Positions 12,721 through 25,110 of a DNA stretch of 64,000 bases are shown here, one piece after another. Source of the DNA: Leptasterias polaris. Taxonomy: Eukaryota > Echinodermata > Asteroidea > Forcipulatida > Asteriidae. Made by a program: the position numbers and the translations under genes. The notes under the pieces were generated by a model. It searched no databases and had not been told where the DNA came from. It saw only the letters and a program-made list of their open reading frames with translations. The stretch covers positions 2,725,001 to 2,789,000 of the forward strand of contig JAZGTN010000016.1 of assembly GCA_037783415.1 (NCBI GenBank). The letters are read 5' to 3'. Within the stretch, counting starts at the first letter, position 1. Each line of letters starts with the position of its first letter.

Positions 12721-13339
12721 CCGGCTTCGTAGCGCCAAAAAACGCGTATGTGCTTGCTTGCAATGGTGTACTTATTTACAAGATGTTAACTGTATAGTAC
12801 TGCAAAAACACATCTAGAATATCTTACTATTGATGTCAACAAATCGCTGAGATGTTCATAGATGAACTGCTAGCTCTACTTTACACCACGCAGTCTTCAA
12901 GATGTCAGTAGATTTGATTCCTTCCGCACTTGACTTCAGGGAACTGTTAGCTACATCTCTGGCCCTGAAAGGTCAAGTTAACAGATACAAAATTGTAAGC
13001 AACTGCTAGTAGATTGATGCACCTTTTGAAAGCTTGAAAAAGGGGAAAAACAAGTTGTTAACAAAGGTGCTTCTGTTGTTTCCTTTGCATTTAAAGGGTG
13101 ATCCAATGTTTAACTTTTATGTTTTATGTCGAGTTTAAACTGCTTATATCACCTGTCAAGCACCATGTTTTTCTGGAAGAGGACATAACTTCTCCAGTGA
13201 CAATATTTATAAAAGTATGAGTTCATGTATTTAATTTTAATCTTAAAAGGGAAATTATTTCACAATATTTCTGATTACATAACTTTCATTAATAAAAATC
13301 ACAAGATACATCCAAAGAAAAATCCAGCTCAAATACCTT

Positions 13340-14130
13340 AGGCTAGTCTTGAACATCTACTTGATGATAGGTGAACGCCTTTGTGGAGAAGCTCATCCTG
13401 ACTGAGACACAAGCAAAATGCATATTGGGTTATTTTGCCTGTAAAAACTCCATCAGTTAGGTTCAAATAAATCGACTTGACTTTATAATTTGTCGTAGTT
13501 TCAATTTCAATCGAAAACAAATGAAGACAAAACATTGAAAGGATAAACAAAATGATTGAAGGAACTCAAGCACATCCGGAATATTTTGATTATTGCAATA
13601 AACAAATGAAACAAATCTTAAAATCTGGCATAAAAAATACAACCGAGCCTGTCAACTCTGAAATGATTGCTAACAACACATAAATATCTTTAAATGATTT
13701 GTAATGCTACAAGGACAATGACCAAGACCAACTCCTGTTCGAAAAGAGCAAGAACATGCATTGTGCACAATAACTAAAAGAGCTCCAGTTGGGACCAGTG
13801 TGGTAAATATTAGAGTATTCTTTCTGGGAATTCACCTTTTACAGGAGAGTGCAGCTCCTATGGTCTTCGACATCCACTTGTTGGCGGGTAGATGTCTTTA
13901 GAGATGCTAAACCTGACTGCAACACAAACAAATTGCACAATTCGCATCATTTAGTACTTGGAAAACATATTATCCACCGTCAGTTAAAAAGTTAGGTTCA
14001 GTTAAATGTTGTTTACCTTAAAAAATGTCTATACCTTCAATCCCAAATAAAGACAAACTTATCAAAGCAGCAACATATGGTTGGAGGAACTCATGCACAT
14101 CAGGAAAATGTAGACTGTTGTAATCAAAAT
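13340..14130. repeat. Old direct duplication, two diverged copies of about 280-300 bp
   Basis: 13345-13620 and 13865-14130 align along their length: both have 'gtctt(g/c)(a)acatc(t/c)acttg', then 'tga..cacaa.caaa.tgca', 'tcagttaggttca', 'aaatgaagacaaa' and 'gaaggaactcaagcacatc'-like words in the same order. The arms are far diverged and not coding. Confidence 0.6.
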
Positions 14131-14759
14131 AAACAACAGTTATTCGAGGAGGGGGGGGAAATGGACGTCAAATGCCTGAAAGTCCTGAGGATTGGTGCTA
14201 ATGGCATGAACTTTATAAATAAATGAGAATGAAACATATATACATACCATTTATTTAATAAACAAAAGCAAAGAATTTGCATTGCGTTTAGCAAGAAACA
14301 TCGAGGGGGCTTTCCCCCCCTCCAAAAAAAACCAACGCTTTATTATAAAAATGTAAAAACTACAGAAAAAATACTGCCTCAGTCAGCTGTGCATTTAAAA
14401 TACCTGCATAAACTTTGAAAAACCCTGAGCGATTCTTGTAAAATAAATTCCCATGAAATTATAAAGCTTCACATTTATAAGCAGGTTCCTTAATATTTTT
14501 CAGTAGCCTATCTGGCTACCCAAGAAGTTTGACTAGCCTTCGACTAGTGGCTAAACTGAGCCCAGTGGATTTGTTTCCCCAATGTGTAGCTGGTCGTGTC
14601 TCTTTATCTATACTAGTTACTTCTCACTACCTTTGATGGTTGAAGTTGTTATTGCAATTGACTATTAGCAAATTTCATAAGTTTTAACTCACCACGAACA
14701 TGTCTCATTGCATCCTCTCCCTGTCTCACAGACCTCATCATTTGAGTGTCTGTATTCAG

Positions 14760-16511
14760 TTAGTTCAGACGCCTTGACAGTGAGGGTCGACTACCAAGAA
14801 TACCCGTCACCTGGAAGTGAATAGGGAATTGTATAATTATAATAATAATAATAATAATAATAAAGCATTTATATAGCGCCTTTTGCAAGGCCTCAAAGCG
14901 CTTCACAAAAATACATAAGTCAGCAACTATATTACAGAAAGAAAACACTCATAAAAACTATCAATAAGCAGACAAGCAATAAAATACAAAAACAATAAAA
15001 TAAAGGAATTTAGTAAGAATCAATAAAATCACAAGAGGGGAGAGGTTACCAGCACCATTCACCCTCGATCAAGATCCTCAGCATCTGGCTATTTACAGTT
15101 AAAAACAATACAACCAGGCTTGAAAAAAACAAACCAGAGGGTTAAGAAAATGAGTTATTGTTTTAAAAGATGGGTCTTCATGATCTTCTTGAACGTAAAT
15201 AGAGAGTCAGCATTGCGTATAAGGTGCTATCATTAAGGCAGCGTCCCTTGAGAAGAAGTAAATATAAAACAAAAACACTTGTGAGTAAAGATAATAAGTG
15301 AATAGAGATTCACAGCAACAATCCCATTATTTCACTCACTGACTTAATACGGGAGATTGTCTTACCTGTGAGAACCGTTCCTCCAAATTATGTCTCAGCC
15401 AAACCAAAGGTTCAAGACAGTCATCGTGAATGTCTGGACTCCATAAAGATGAAGTTAATATCCCTGTCCAATGTCGCTGGTGGTCATTTCCATCCTAGGA
15501 GGAGAACATCTCAACTGAATGGATGGTTCGTGTACTTCACCTTGCCAAAACAAGATGTGGTGGATATCCTGGGCAGCCTTCTGAAAGATAAAACTCCAGC
15601 TTTTCAAATGGACATTAATTACGTAAAAGAGTACACTCATTATGATCGTTCTTGTTAACAAAACATACAAACAATCTATGAAAATATCATTAAATTGGCC
15701 AGTTACATTATAAAGAAAACAACAAATAAAGATATTCAAACAGATTTGGCGTTTGTATTCAGAAATGAAGTACTATTTGGAATGCTACAACCACGTTGAA
15801 CAAATTTGATTTTGGAGGTCTTCAAATACTAATTTTTTTCTGATAGTGTGTTGGAAATATTTCTCTGGAGGATTTAATCAGAGAGCTTCTTCAATGAAAT
15901 TAATCAACTTGGCTTGTTGGTGATAGACAATCCTGTCATTGCCATAATTGGTATGGAAATTACCTCAGGAACAAAGTCAACCGGTCGGTATTCTCACAGT
16001 CATTTGATGTTGTCATCATCAAGGTCCTCTCGGCTTTGGTGTTTACAGGGAGAGCTGAATATAGACCTTTCTGTTGCAAAGTCACCACAGCCCGAGTTTT
16101 TGCCAACCGAGGTTGGAAAACTATGTAAAGCCATAACTGCAAATCAAAAACAGATAGCCATAGTTTGTAAGCCATAGTTTGTAGCAATGTTACACAATTG
16201 TTCAAAAATTGTGTTGGATTTGTTGGAAACAAATCAACCAATCATGGAAGGTATTTCCGTTCATGAATCTTTACAGAAAATGTTGAATTTGGTCACAACA
16301 TTTGTTAACACGATTGAATGTTTTGCTAACATTCGGCCGTCCATGCCAACCGGCGCACTTTGTTTATCAACAATGGAAAGGTCTATAGGGCCAGAGTCGA
16401 TGAGGTCCTTACTGGGATCCACACTTGCATCTGTCCAAGGGCTCCACACCAATCTTCTACAGGAGAGAACGATTTCTCCACCAGCAACAACCATCCTGTA
16501 TTGTAACTTCA
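14760..16511 (-). CDS. 3' exons of an unassigned minus-strand gene (partial, hand-spliced)
   Basis: The best supported exons are the last two. Exon 15494-15366 (43 codons) has a pyrimidine-rich acceptor ending CTCCTCCTAG and a CAG|GTAAG donor; it contains SLWSPDIHDDCLEPLVWLRH. The terminal exon 14810-14760 follows in phase 0 after acceptor CTTCCAG and gives VTGILGSRPSLSRRLN and a stop. A likely upstream exon, about 16511-16395 (acceptor ATACAG, donor CCA|GTAAGG), reads WLLLVEKSFSPVEDWCGALG and beyond. I could not connect the upstream exon in frame with certainty nor name the protein. Splice-site quality and codon-like open frames between the sites are the evidence; a decayed gene is possible. 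Confidence 0.4.
14838..14960. repeat. (ATA)n microsatellite with a dispersed-repeat tail
   Basis: A run of ATA triplets (14838-14862) is followed by aagcatttatatagcgcctt and cctcaaagcgcttcaca. The same 'agcgct...tatata...ATT/ATA' arrangement closes the LINE fragments at 16828-17085 and 59597-60070 in the opposite orientation, so this is probably the tail of such an element. Confidence 0.6.
16067..16390. repeat. Dispersed repeat, copy 1 (copy 2 at 50648-50920)
   Basis: Shared words with 50648-50920 include 'agcccgagtttttgccaacc', 'gaggttggaaaact', 'aaacagatagcca.agtttgta' and 'caaccaatcatgg.aggtatt', all in the same order and orientation. The copies are about 34 kb apart and roughly 80 per cent similar by eye. 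Family unknown. Confidence 0.75.
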
Positions 16512-16827
16512 AAGGGATGGACAAATTGTGGTTATTGAAGAAATGCATAAATTAAAACCTGCAAGTTTGACTATGAGTTTTGACAAAGAGGGTTTATGTC
16601 CTGTCCAGCGTCCAATTAGTAATGTCAGATTCAGAATCTTCTTGGCTAAAAAAGATGGTTTTTAGGCTCATATTGCACTTTAGTGTTCAGCCAACACCAT
16701 GATTTCTTTTACCAAAGGCTTTCTTACTTTTTGCTTACAGTCATGACAGTAAGAAGAGCCATGATATTGGGCCCTACTCTAAAATGTACATAAAAAATAC
16801 AGTGATGATCACACAGGTCAGTTTTGA

Positions 16828-17085
16828 GTATTAACTCTTCGCCCTTTGTTTTGTCTTCACTATCTGCAGCTACCCGACACCTTCGCTCCTCTTCCAACGC
16901 TCATTTCCAGCTCTCCCTGGGACCCAGCACCATGACACATTATGGTGATCATGCTTTTTAGGTCACAGCTCCAACACTTTGGAACAAGCTTCCCACCCAC
17001 ACTCAATCTGAATAGTCTGGTTATAGCGCTTAGAAACATACGTGTTAAGTGCTCTATAAATGATGTAATTGTTATTATTAAACAA
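16828..17085 (+). mobile_element. Decayed 3' end of a LINE (CR1/L2-like) retrotransposon
   Basis: Translation around 16850-17010 gives ATRHLRSSS...LSLGPSTMTHYGDHAF, a stop, then VTAPTLWNKLPTHTQSE. This resembles the 'YGDRAFSVAAPRLWNSLP' C-terminal motif of LINE reverse-transcriptase proteins. It is followed by a 3' tail ending 'taagtgctctataaatgatg' and ATT repeats. An in-frame stop and a short length make it a dead fragment. Confidence 0.75.
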
Positions 17086-17326
17086 ATTATGTACGGTTAC
17101 AGAAAAATTAAATAACCTAACAAGATTTCTTGACAGTTGTACCCTATATACTAGAGTATACATCAATACATAAACTGAGAGGGCAAACATAATGATTTCC
17201 TGTTGAAAAGAGCTGTCCATTTTGGCAGCATGCACAAAAATGTTTAGACTATTATCACACCTTGTTTCCCATTAAACCAATTTTGTAGGATTCTGTACAA
17301 CGCTGATGTTCCTTTGTAGGTGAATG

Positions 17327-17521
17327 TCAATTGGGCCTCATCGCTCCAAAATCTGTCAATTCTTCCAATTGAGTTTGTGACTCAGGAAGGTTAAGGTTTT
17401 TAATATCAAGTTGTCCACAGCGCTGTCTCAAACTCTGTCCTGTTTCATTGAGTCTGTCTTGAACTTTTACAAAATCACTTGCTTGTAGCGCATCATTGCA
17501 ATTCAAGGCATCTTTCCTGGT
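17327..17521 (-). other. Candidate or decayed exon
   Basis: After the acceptor word CAGATTGTAG the minus strand is open for 64 codons (TRKDALNCNDALQASDFVKV, then QDRLNETGQSLRQRCGQLDI, ending GAMRPN and a stop). The composition is protein-like (Q, L, E, D rich, coiled-coil-like) but there is no clear donor before the stop. It could be an upstream exon of the gene ending at 14760, or a pseudo-exon. Confidence 0.25.
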
Positions 17522-18279
17522 CTACAATCTGCAGGATTTGTGGACGTGTTACTTTCTGGAGAGTGACTGACTGTGTTCATGACACATGGTCATTAGGTGG
17601 TCCTTCAGATCTCATCCTGGTCTGAACAGTCGTACTTCACTGGTACTCTAGTGGGATGACAGTATATAATCATCACATTTAACCCTTGCAACACTCTCAG
17701 CATTATCAGTGGTTTGTTTTTTACTCCTAGTGATTACTTGAATACACCTCATCATAGCTGGATCACTACCAGTCATACCAGCTAGAAGAAATTGTTCCCT
17801 TAATGCAAGTCAAACACCATGATTCAATTTATTACCTTATTGACCACTGCAGTACACAGAAACATTAACACTAACAGACAATTAAACAATGAGCAAAGGA
17901 AAGCATTTTCTAAGTCTTACTGATGTACAATGAAATGAAGAAAAATTTGTTTTGGTAATTCCTCTCAAGACATGCATTTCTTTTGACAAAACACACATCA
18001 TAACAAATAAAAGTTGACACAATAAAACCAATAGCCGTTCACAGCTTCAAGCAAATTTATTAATTTTTCACTTTCCACTGAAAATAATAATCATTAATTA
18101 ATCCAATTGTAAAATTAAATGAATAATGAAAACTCAACAAGACAACAATGTTTGATAAATAGCCATAGATTTAGTATCTGGTATTAGTTGTTTTCAATAG
18201 AATTAATCAGTTTGAAAAAAAATACTATGTTATACTTTTTTTGTAATTTTTACGCGGATTAAATTACTGTCTCCTGGCT
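17522..18279. other. AT-rich sequence with no feature seen
   Basis: No open frame with coding character, no recognisable repeat and no RNA gene seen in this stretch. Confidence 0.5.
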
Positions 18280-18690
18280 GATGAAAGGTCCTCAATCCAC
18301 ACAGGCCCATCTGATCCTCTCCTCCAGTCAAATAAACCCTTCATACAGGAGCCATTTCTTCAGTTGTTTGGACTCCTGTGTTTTCTCTTTAGGACATCAA
18401 TGTAGGTTGATCTCCTCTTGCCTCTGGAGGCCTTTCCTTGGGTTGGTTCCCACAATATTAGGGAGGAGGCTGCCAGTTCAGGATCTGCCAAAAATCATTC
18501 CACTTCCATACTCATCCGTTGCTCACGAGTCTTGTTCGACTTGGTAGACCGCCACCGTAGAGGTCGGTGTTCCTAGAACAGTGCATGACACATCCAAAGC
18601 CATCCTCAGCATATGGGTGTATGTCCAATACAAGGTCTTCTCCTGCCGGGTAGTGAGCATCCAGGTTACGGCGCCGTACAGTAATGTTGA
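18280..18690 (-). mobile_element. Decayed LINE (RTE/BovB-type) reverse-transcriptase C-terminus
   Basis: Minus-strand translation near 18690-18580 gives LLYGAVTWMLTTRQEKTLYW and TYTHMLRMALDVSC, resembling the 'LLYGSETWTLTKRLEKSLD..YTRMLRM' block of RTE-type LINEs. Further along come QGKASRGKRRSTYIDVLKR and DWRRGSDGPVWIEDL, matching the 'GKRSRGRP..TYID.L' and 'DR..W' tail motifs. Stops and frame changes between blocks show it is inactive. Confidence 0.75.
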
Positions 18691-19735
18691 CTCAACTCAT
18701 TCACATAGAATCAAAATAATACACTTCTCGGGGTCAGTAATACTTTAAGCAAGTTTATTTCCTCACACTGCAAGACAACCATTAATTAGTTGGACAAAAC
18801 ATACATCACAAATAATTTGATACCAAATAAAACATAATACAATTATGAAATTGTGTTTCCTTAATAATGCCTGTAAATTATCAATTATATGATGTAGGAG
18901 CAAGTAAGTAATGGAAACTTGAAAAGAAAATACTATTTGACTAGTGGTGTTAATTTACTGGCAAGATAAATATTCAAACAGCCGATTTTGTGCTTCTTGC
19001 TTCAGTTTCCATTCCATACCGTAAGCACACAAAAAGGCATGCTAACCTTCCGGTGCTCGAGCCCCCCACTGTATAAAAATGAATGACGCAACAATTCAAA
19101 TCCATGGTGAACGCGCAAGCTGGCTACCAAATTGAATAGTTAGCACGAAACTTTGCCTACCATTAAGCAGCACTATAAAAATTGGCCCATGAACAAAATA
19201 CATATAAAAAATAGCAGATACAGAACATCATAATTTTTTTAGGGTGATAGTTTTTAGGGGTCAAATTTATTTCCTTAACCATAACCCCAAATGTCCTTGG
19301 CTAGATAGAGACCCTCCCATATCCTCCAACAAACTCTACTACATGCTCAACACTGGAATGTTCGGACTTTACACAACACAGAATGGTTTGCCTTAATAAC
19401 ACTAAGCATTTGTAATTTTATCCTCAAATCCTAAACTATACAAAGTCAGACAACTTCTTGAATGAGATCAAGGATTAAGGACTAAAACCCAATATATAAG
19501 CTTGTTGGGGTCACAGTTTCTCCTTTTTTCTAAGAGAGGGGGGATCAAAGACCTACTTGAATGAAAACAGCAACAAGTTATCTTTGCTGGAATTCATTTT
19601 AAATGTTTTCAATCAATAAGGAAATTGAGTTCATATGAGATAAAAGAGATTCTAATTGTGTAATAAAACAATTTTTGAGGTCTAACAAAGTAACCTCCCA
19701 GATATGGCGTCAAAGTATTGTCAGTATTTCCCAGC
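18691..19735. other. Intergenic stretch with no feature seen
   Basis: AT-rich, no supportable coding region or recognisable repeat family. Confidence 0.5.
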
Positions 19736-19736
19736 T

Positions 19737-19894
19737 ATAGACCCATTGCACAACGCGGAACGCGTGTTCAAACATGATGCGCGCCCTTCCATTTTGGGAG
19801 TCAAACTGTACACAAGAATCATAGAGTTGACTCCCAAAATGGAAGGGCGCGCATCATGTTCGAAAGTGCGTTCCGCGTTGTGCAATGGGTCTAT
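19737..19894. mobile_element. Near-perfect palindromic element (about 158 bp)
   Basis: The left arm atagacccattgcacaacgc, continuing to ccattttgggagtcaa, is mirrored by the right arm ttgactcccaaaatgg ... gcgttgtgcaatgggtctat, with about 20 bp between. A diverged half copy occurs at 57640-57705 in the ODC-like gene, so this is a dispersed foldback or MITE family. Confidence 0.8.
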
Positions 19895-20149
19895 GGACAT
19901 CACAATAACAATAACAACACTATTGATATACAGAACAAAACCAATTCACTTCTTGGGGTGTTATTTAAGGGCAAGTTTATTATTTTACTCCACACAAGAA
20001 GTCCATGAAAGTGTACACACAAAAATAAAGAATGGAAACTCAATAAGAAAACACTACCCAGTGGGCACACAACGTTATTTCAACGTTGAATTTTGGTTGA
20101 TATGGCGTCACAACGTCGAAATACCATAAAACAACGTTATTTCAACGTC

Positions 20150-21560
20150 ACATTTGCGATGTTTGTTTTAAGTTGTAGTTTGACGTTGTGTAAACGTTGG
20201 AAAAGTGTTGAAATAACGTCGCGATTATAACAACCAAAAAACAATGTTGATCCAACGTCAATTTGGCAACGTTGTTTCAATGTAACGTTTTTGACGTATG
20301 AACAATGTTGGATAAAGGTTGTTATTGCGTCGCGATAATAACAACCTAAAATCACTGTTGATCCAACGTCATTCTGGTAACGTTGTTTCAATGTAACGTT
20401 TTTGACATATGAACAATGTTGGATAAAGGTTGTTATTGCGTCGCGATAATAACAACCTAAAATCAATGTTGATCCAACGTCTTTCTGGTAACGTTGTTTC
20501 AATGTAACGTTTTTGGCCTATGTGCAATGTTGGATAAAGGTAGCTTTTGCGTCGCGATAATAACATCCTAAAATCAATGTTGATCCAACGTCTTTCTGGT
20601 AACGTTGTTTCAATGTAACGTTTTTGACGTATGAACAATGTTGGATAAAGGTTGTTATTGCGTCGCGATAATAACAACCTAAAATCAATGTTGATCCAAC
20701 GTCTTTCTGGTAACGTTGTTTCAATGTAACGTTTTTGGCCTATGTGCAATGTTGGATAAAGGTAGCTTTTGCGTCGCGATAATAACAACCTAAAATCAAT
20801 GTTGATCCAACGTCTTTCTGGTAACGTTGTTTCAATGTAACTTTTTTGGCCTATGTGCAATGTTGGATAAAGGTAGTTTTTGCGTCGCGATAATAACAAC
20901 CTAAAATCAATGTTGACCCAACGTCATTCTGGTAACGTTTTTTCAATGTAACGTTTTTGGCCTATGTGCAATGTTGGATAAAGGTTGTTATTGCGTCGCG
21001 ATAATAATAACCTAAAATCAATGTTGATCCAACGTCATTCTGGGAACGTTTTTTTTTAGTTCCACGTAATGATTTTTACGTATGAGCAATGTTGGATAAA
21101 GGTTGTTATTGCGTCGCGATAATAACAACCTTAAATCAATTTTGATCCAATGTCAGTTGGGTAACGTCATTTCAAAACGTATACTTTTAAAAGTTAATGC
21201 AATGTTGGATGATAAGGTTATTGTTGCGTCGCGATAATAACAACCTAAAATCAATGTTGATCCAACATTATTCTGGTAACGTTGTTTCATTGTGAACGTT
21301 TTTGACGTATGTACAATGTTGTAAAAAGGTTTTGTTTGCGTTGCGATAATAACCTAAAATCGATGTTGATCCAACGTCAGTCTGGTAAGGTTTTTTTTAA
21401 CGTAACAATATTGAAGTATGTACAATGTTGGATAAAGGTTGTAATTGCGTTGCGATAATAACAACCTAAAATCAATGTTGATCCAACATTGGTAACATTG
21501 TTTCAATGTAACGTTTTTGACGTATGTACAATGTTGGATAAAAGTTGCAGTTGCTTTTTT
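20150..21560. repeat. 111-bp tandem repeats, about 12 copies
   Basis: The landmark gcgtcgcgataata starts at 20327, 20438, 20549, 20660, 20771, 20882 and 20993, exactly 111 bp apart, and then at 21111, 21226, 21338 and 21447 with decaying spacing. 111 bp is 37 codons, so the minus strand is open as a 37-residue repeat from 20137 to about 20900. That frame survives only where units are exact, so I do not call it a gene. Confidence 0.9.
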
Positions 21561-23159
21561 TATCTAGATTTGAGCTAAACCAAACACTCTTACATTGAAT
21601 TTAGCATACTTAATTATGGTGAACACTTAAATTTATAAAATCCTTCCTCTATGGTAAAATATTGAACAAAATAATTTGTATCCGGTCAGACTATCAGTCA
21701 GTAACATACTAATATTATTATTACCAGCCATCTATTGCCTCGTTTTAACCATTTTCCATCAAGAAAATTACCAAGAAGATCACAAGAAATATAGACACAT
21801 GAGGGGCGAGGATTCCAAGAAATAGCCCAGATAACATTGATTAAAATCACCGCAAAATAAAAGGCATTATTCGTGGTCCAAATAATAATGTAATATTTCC
21901 ATTAGTACCACAGAGCAGTACAGAAATGCAAGGACGGTCAGATGTTGAAAAAGGTCACCTATTCTACAATGGGATCGATATAGGCCTAAAGCCAGGCCTA
22001 AAGCCAGCCCTAAAAATGCGATCAAAGTTGGCTTCCTCTAGGCTTTTAGTTCACGACTGCACTTCAGGTCACCCCAACCATTAAAATATTCACATTTTTG
22101 TTGCTATTTTTTTTTTTTACAATTACAAAATATCTAAATGTTTTTTCACTCAAGGTTCAGACAGGTGATTGAAACCTCAAACCAAATGTATACTTCTAAG
22201 TTGCCCTTCACAGTTTGGTTTTGAGCGCATGTTGACAAGGTGTTAAAAATTAACAATTTGTGGGTAGGCCTAATTGTTTCTAGTTTTTTGTATGGAAAAA
22301 CATTTTTTACACCGAGTTCGAATCAGGTAGATAATGCGAAATCTCAAACTCAATTTTTGTACAATTCCTGTGTTGCATTAATATTTGGCAAGTAAAAAGC
22401 TTAACATTTCTACTAGGTTTTCGTGCACAACATGTTGACAAGAAGTTAAAATTTAACATTTTGGGGGATAATTATTTGTGTATGGAAATGTTGTTTTTAT
22501 ACTAAGTTCAGGTTATTGATGCGACATCTCAAACCTAATTTTATATCATTCCTATGTTGCATTAACATTTGGCAAGCAAAAAGCAATACATTCCTTTTGG
22601 GTATGAGCGCCTTTTGACAAGATGCTAAAATTGAGCCAACGTTGAGACAACGTTGGGACAACGTTGAAACTTATGCAAATTTGTGGGCGGGACTTAGAAG
22701 TGTATGACTTTTTCTGACAATATCAAAACAATTTTGGTTGAATTTAGGAATTTCCCAGGCAAGTTTTTGTACTTTTTTTTGTAATTCGTTTGTAAGAAAA
22801 TATGTACATCAAAAGTACAAAGAAACATGTGTCATTCCAAGATGTGAATTAAAAATTAAATAGTTTTATTTTAAAAAGGTGTTATAACCATGACTGGAAA
22901 TTCTGTAGATCCTGGACTATATAAATACAAGACATGCAGTGGAGAAGGATGTATAGGCCTGTATAAGTTGTAGTTATAGTGTAGAATGTATTTAGTTATC
23001 GGTATCATATCTTACATGTATATACCTTATAAGTATAATAAGCATATACTAATTACTTGAATTAATTATAATGGGCATTAACTACATAACAAGAAAGTTC
23101 AACTCGAAGACATTGTTTTAGATTAACTGTACGTTGGCCCAAACGTTGGACCAACGGCA

Positions 23160-23430
23160 TGAAAACAACGTATACATGCCGACATTGAAACAACGTAGTG
23201 AGTTTAACGTTGTATCTACGTCAACATTTCAACGTTAATTCAATTTGCAAATTCAATCATTATTCAACATTATTTCAACGTAGAAATTTGACGTTAAAAC
23301 AACGTATACATGCCGACATTGAAACAACGTAGTGAGTTTAACGTTGTATCTACGTCAGTACTTCAACGTTAATTCAATTTGCAAATACAATCATCATTCA
23401 ACGTTACTCCAACGTCGGCATATGACGTTG
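23160..23430. repeat. 134-bp tandem pair at the right end of the TIR element
   Basis: The phrase aaaacaacgtatacatgccg starts at 23162 and again at 23296, and the sequence between is repeated with few changes (gtgagtttaacgttgtatct, then caatttgcaaat). Confidence 0.85.
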
Positions 23431-23672
23431 CTTCAACGTTAATTCAACGTATTTTGCCCACTGGGTATGTTTTACATGTGTTGGTGTTTATTTCTCTTCA
23501 AGGCAACTATTCACAGTTGGACAAAACCAACATCACAATAACAACAAATCTTTACAACATTTTCATTTTTCCGGTCTGTTAAATGATCAAATGAATAAGG
23601 GAAAAAAACCCACCTGTAGTGTCTGACAAGTGATATGACTCGTTACTTTGCCCTCTAAAAACAACCATTCTG

Positions 23673-23978
23673 CAGGGCTCGAATTTTACACTGGATCACT
23701 GGCCCGAGGCCAGTGATTTCAGCATCGGGGCCAGTAAACTCATGTCCGGACAAGTCCGGCGGTCTTGTGTTTGTGTTCAAATGTTGACTTTCAGTCTGAT
23801 ATATATAATTCTGTTGATTATCGAAGACTACTTACCCATAATATACAAATGAGATAAATCTTCTCTTATGTGCTTTTTCAAATTCAAACAGTTCAATTAT
23901 TAACCTGTGTTGGCATTTTTTTCTTCTCACTTCAACACAAAATTCCGGTCCAGTAAACATTTTTAGCTTCAAGCCCTG
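23673..23978. mobile_element. hAT-like MITE with CAGGGCT termini
   Basis: The left end cagggctcgaattt is matched by the right end agcttcaagccctg. CAGGG-type termini are common in hAT elements. The candidate 8-bp flanks (ccattctg, cggtcttg) match poorly, so the target duplication is not confirmed. No transposase frame inside. Confidence 0.5.
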
Positions 23979-24284
23979 CGGTCTTGTGGGTTTTTCCCCC
24001 AAATTCTAGCCCTGATTCTAAATCTGTTATAAAATCAGAGTTGAATGGTGCATGGTGTCAGAGTACATCTTGTAATATTTATAAAATGCAGGCCTATTTA
24101 GATTGCGACAATCAAAATAAGGTGATTCAATATCTCTTTTTTTGTAGGATGGGTAGGTGAGGATGTCCTGCTGTTTTTTAGATTTACCTATTTGAACGTT
24201 TCATTTTCAAAGACAAAGAGTAATGACTATTGACAAGTAGGAGTGGAGCGGTGGCAGGTGAGACTTCTTCCGCACCAATCATGG

Positions 24285-24445
24285 CCCAGTTTCATAGAGC
24301 TGCTTAAGCACAAAATATTGCTTAACAATTTTCTGTTTAGAACAGGATACCAGTCACAACTGTTTGTGACATGGAAGTTTGGATGGTAAACTTATTCTGC
24401 CAAGCATAATATTGTTGTGCTTAGCAAATTTTTGTGCTTTTAAAG
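24285..24445. repeat. Dispersed repeat with 'cagtttcatagagctgctta'
   Basis: The start 'ggcccagtttcatagagctg' and the 'gcttaagcacaaaatattgcttaaca' and 'gtgcttagcaaatttttgtgct' words have the look of a dispersed repeat that I recall from echinoderm sequence. The assignment is from memory only. No coding potential. Confidence 0.4.
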
Positions 24446-24724
24446 CCGTCATGCCTGTAAAAATAAAACTTCTTCAAAGTTTATCTCATGCTTATTCCTC
24501 GACTCCTTTTTTATGAGAGACATCGCAATGAACAGTAGAGGGAAGCTTATGCGATTGGCTCCCTCTCTCTGTCTCTAGCAAACCAAACTCAACTACATGT
24601 ACTATGCATTTTGAGGTCAGAAAGTGTCCCCCTTCTGCACCTCCCCCACCCCAGCAAACTCTAGATTCCCCATGCATGTCTCATTATACTTGACTACTAT
24701 ATACTCCATTTAGAGTGGCATGTC

Positions 24725-25095
24725 ATGACTGATGAGCGCGGTAAAGAGCACTGCACTCAGGCTCTGGTGTTTCTGATCAGAAGAGTGTCAGTTAGGAGTC
24801 CCAGATCGTGGCACTTTGTGTCCTCAAGCAAGATTCTTTACCATTTACTATTTAGTGTTTTGTCCTTTGGATGCGTCATGCTGTAGGTCCCGTGCACAAG
24901 GACTGGTAGTGCAAGTAATACAAGACTACAGACCACTCATCTTGGAAGAGTGGGGATTAACCCTGGTGTTTCTGGTTCACATAGCAAGCACCCTTGTTTA
25001 CAGGTTTCCTAAGACAGTCTTGCAAGCTGCAGTGATGAAGTTCACTTATGAGGCATCCTTGGCTTCATTACCACAATTATATATAACATAATAAA
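24725..25095 (+). mobile_element. tRNA-derived SINE
   Basis: The head 'gagcgcggtaaagagcactg' and 'ctctggtgtttctgatcaga' is tRNA-like. The body contains 'gtgtcctcaagcaagattct' and 'tttgtcctttggatg...gtaggtcccgtg', the central domain seen in SINEs of many marine invertebrates. The element ends near a TATA/AATAA-rich tail. It has several mutations in the B box and is probably inactive. Confidence 0.7.
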
Positions 25096-25110
25096 ACTGA
25101 TTGCACTAAC

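Larger units (their letters stand above)
20057..23465. mobile_element. 3.4-kb TIR element made of AACGTT-rich repeats
   Basis: The ends are CCCAGTGGGCA (20057) and TGCCCACTGGG (ending 23465), perfect 11-bp inverted termini, both flanked by TA (possible TA target duplication). Subterminal sequence on both sides is full of AACGTT/CAACGTTG words in inverted array. The interior is 111-bp tandem repeats (left), AT-rich sequence with CAACGTTG islands (22640), and a 134-bp tandem pair (right). No transposase-like frame is visible, so it is non-autonomous. Confidence 0.75.

Noticed and set aside
20137..20900. 176-residue minus-strand frame of 37-residue repeats (LSRRKNYLYPTLHIGQK)
   Set aside because: It is produced by the exact 111-bp spacing and ends where spacing decays; no start or splice site. 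Kept only as a note in the element's finding.
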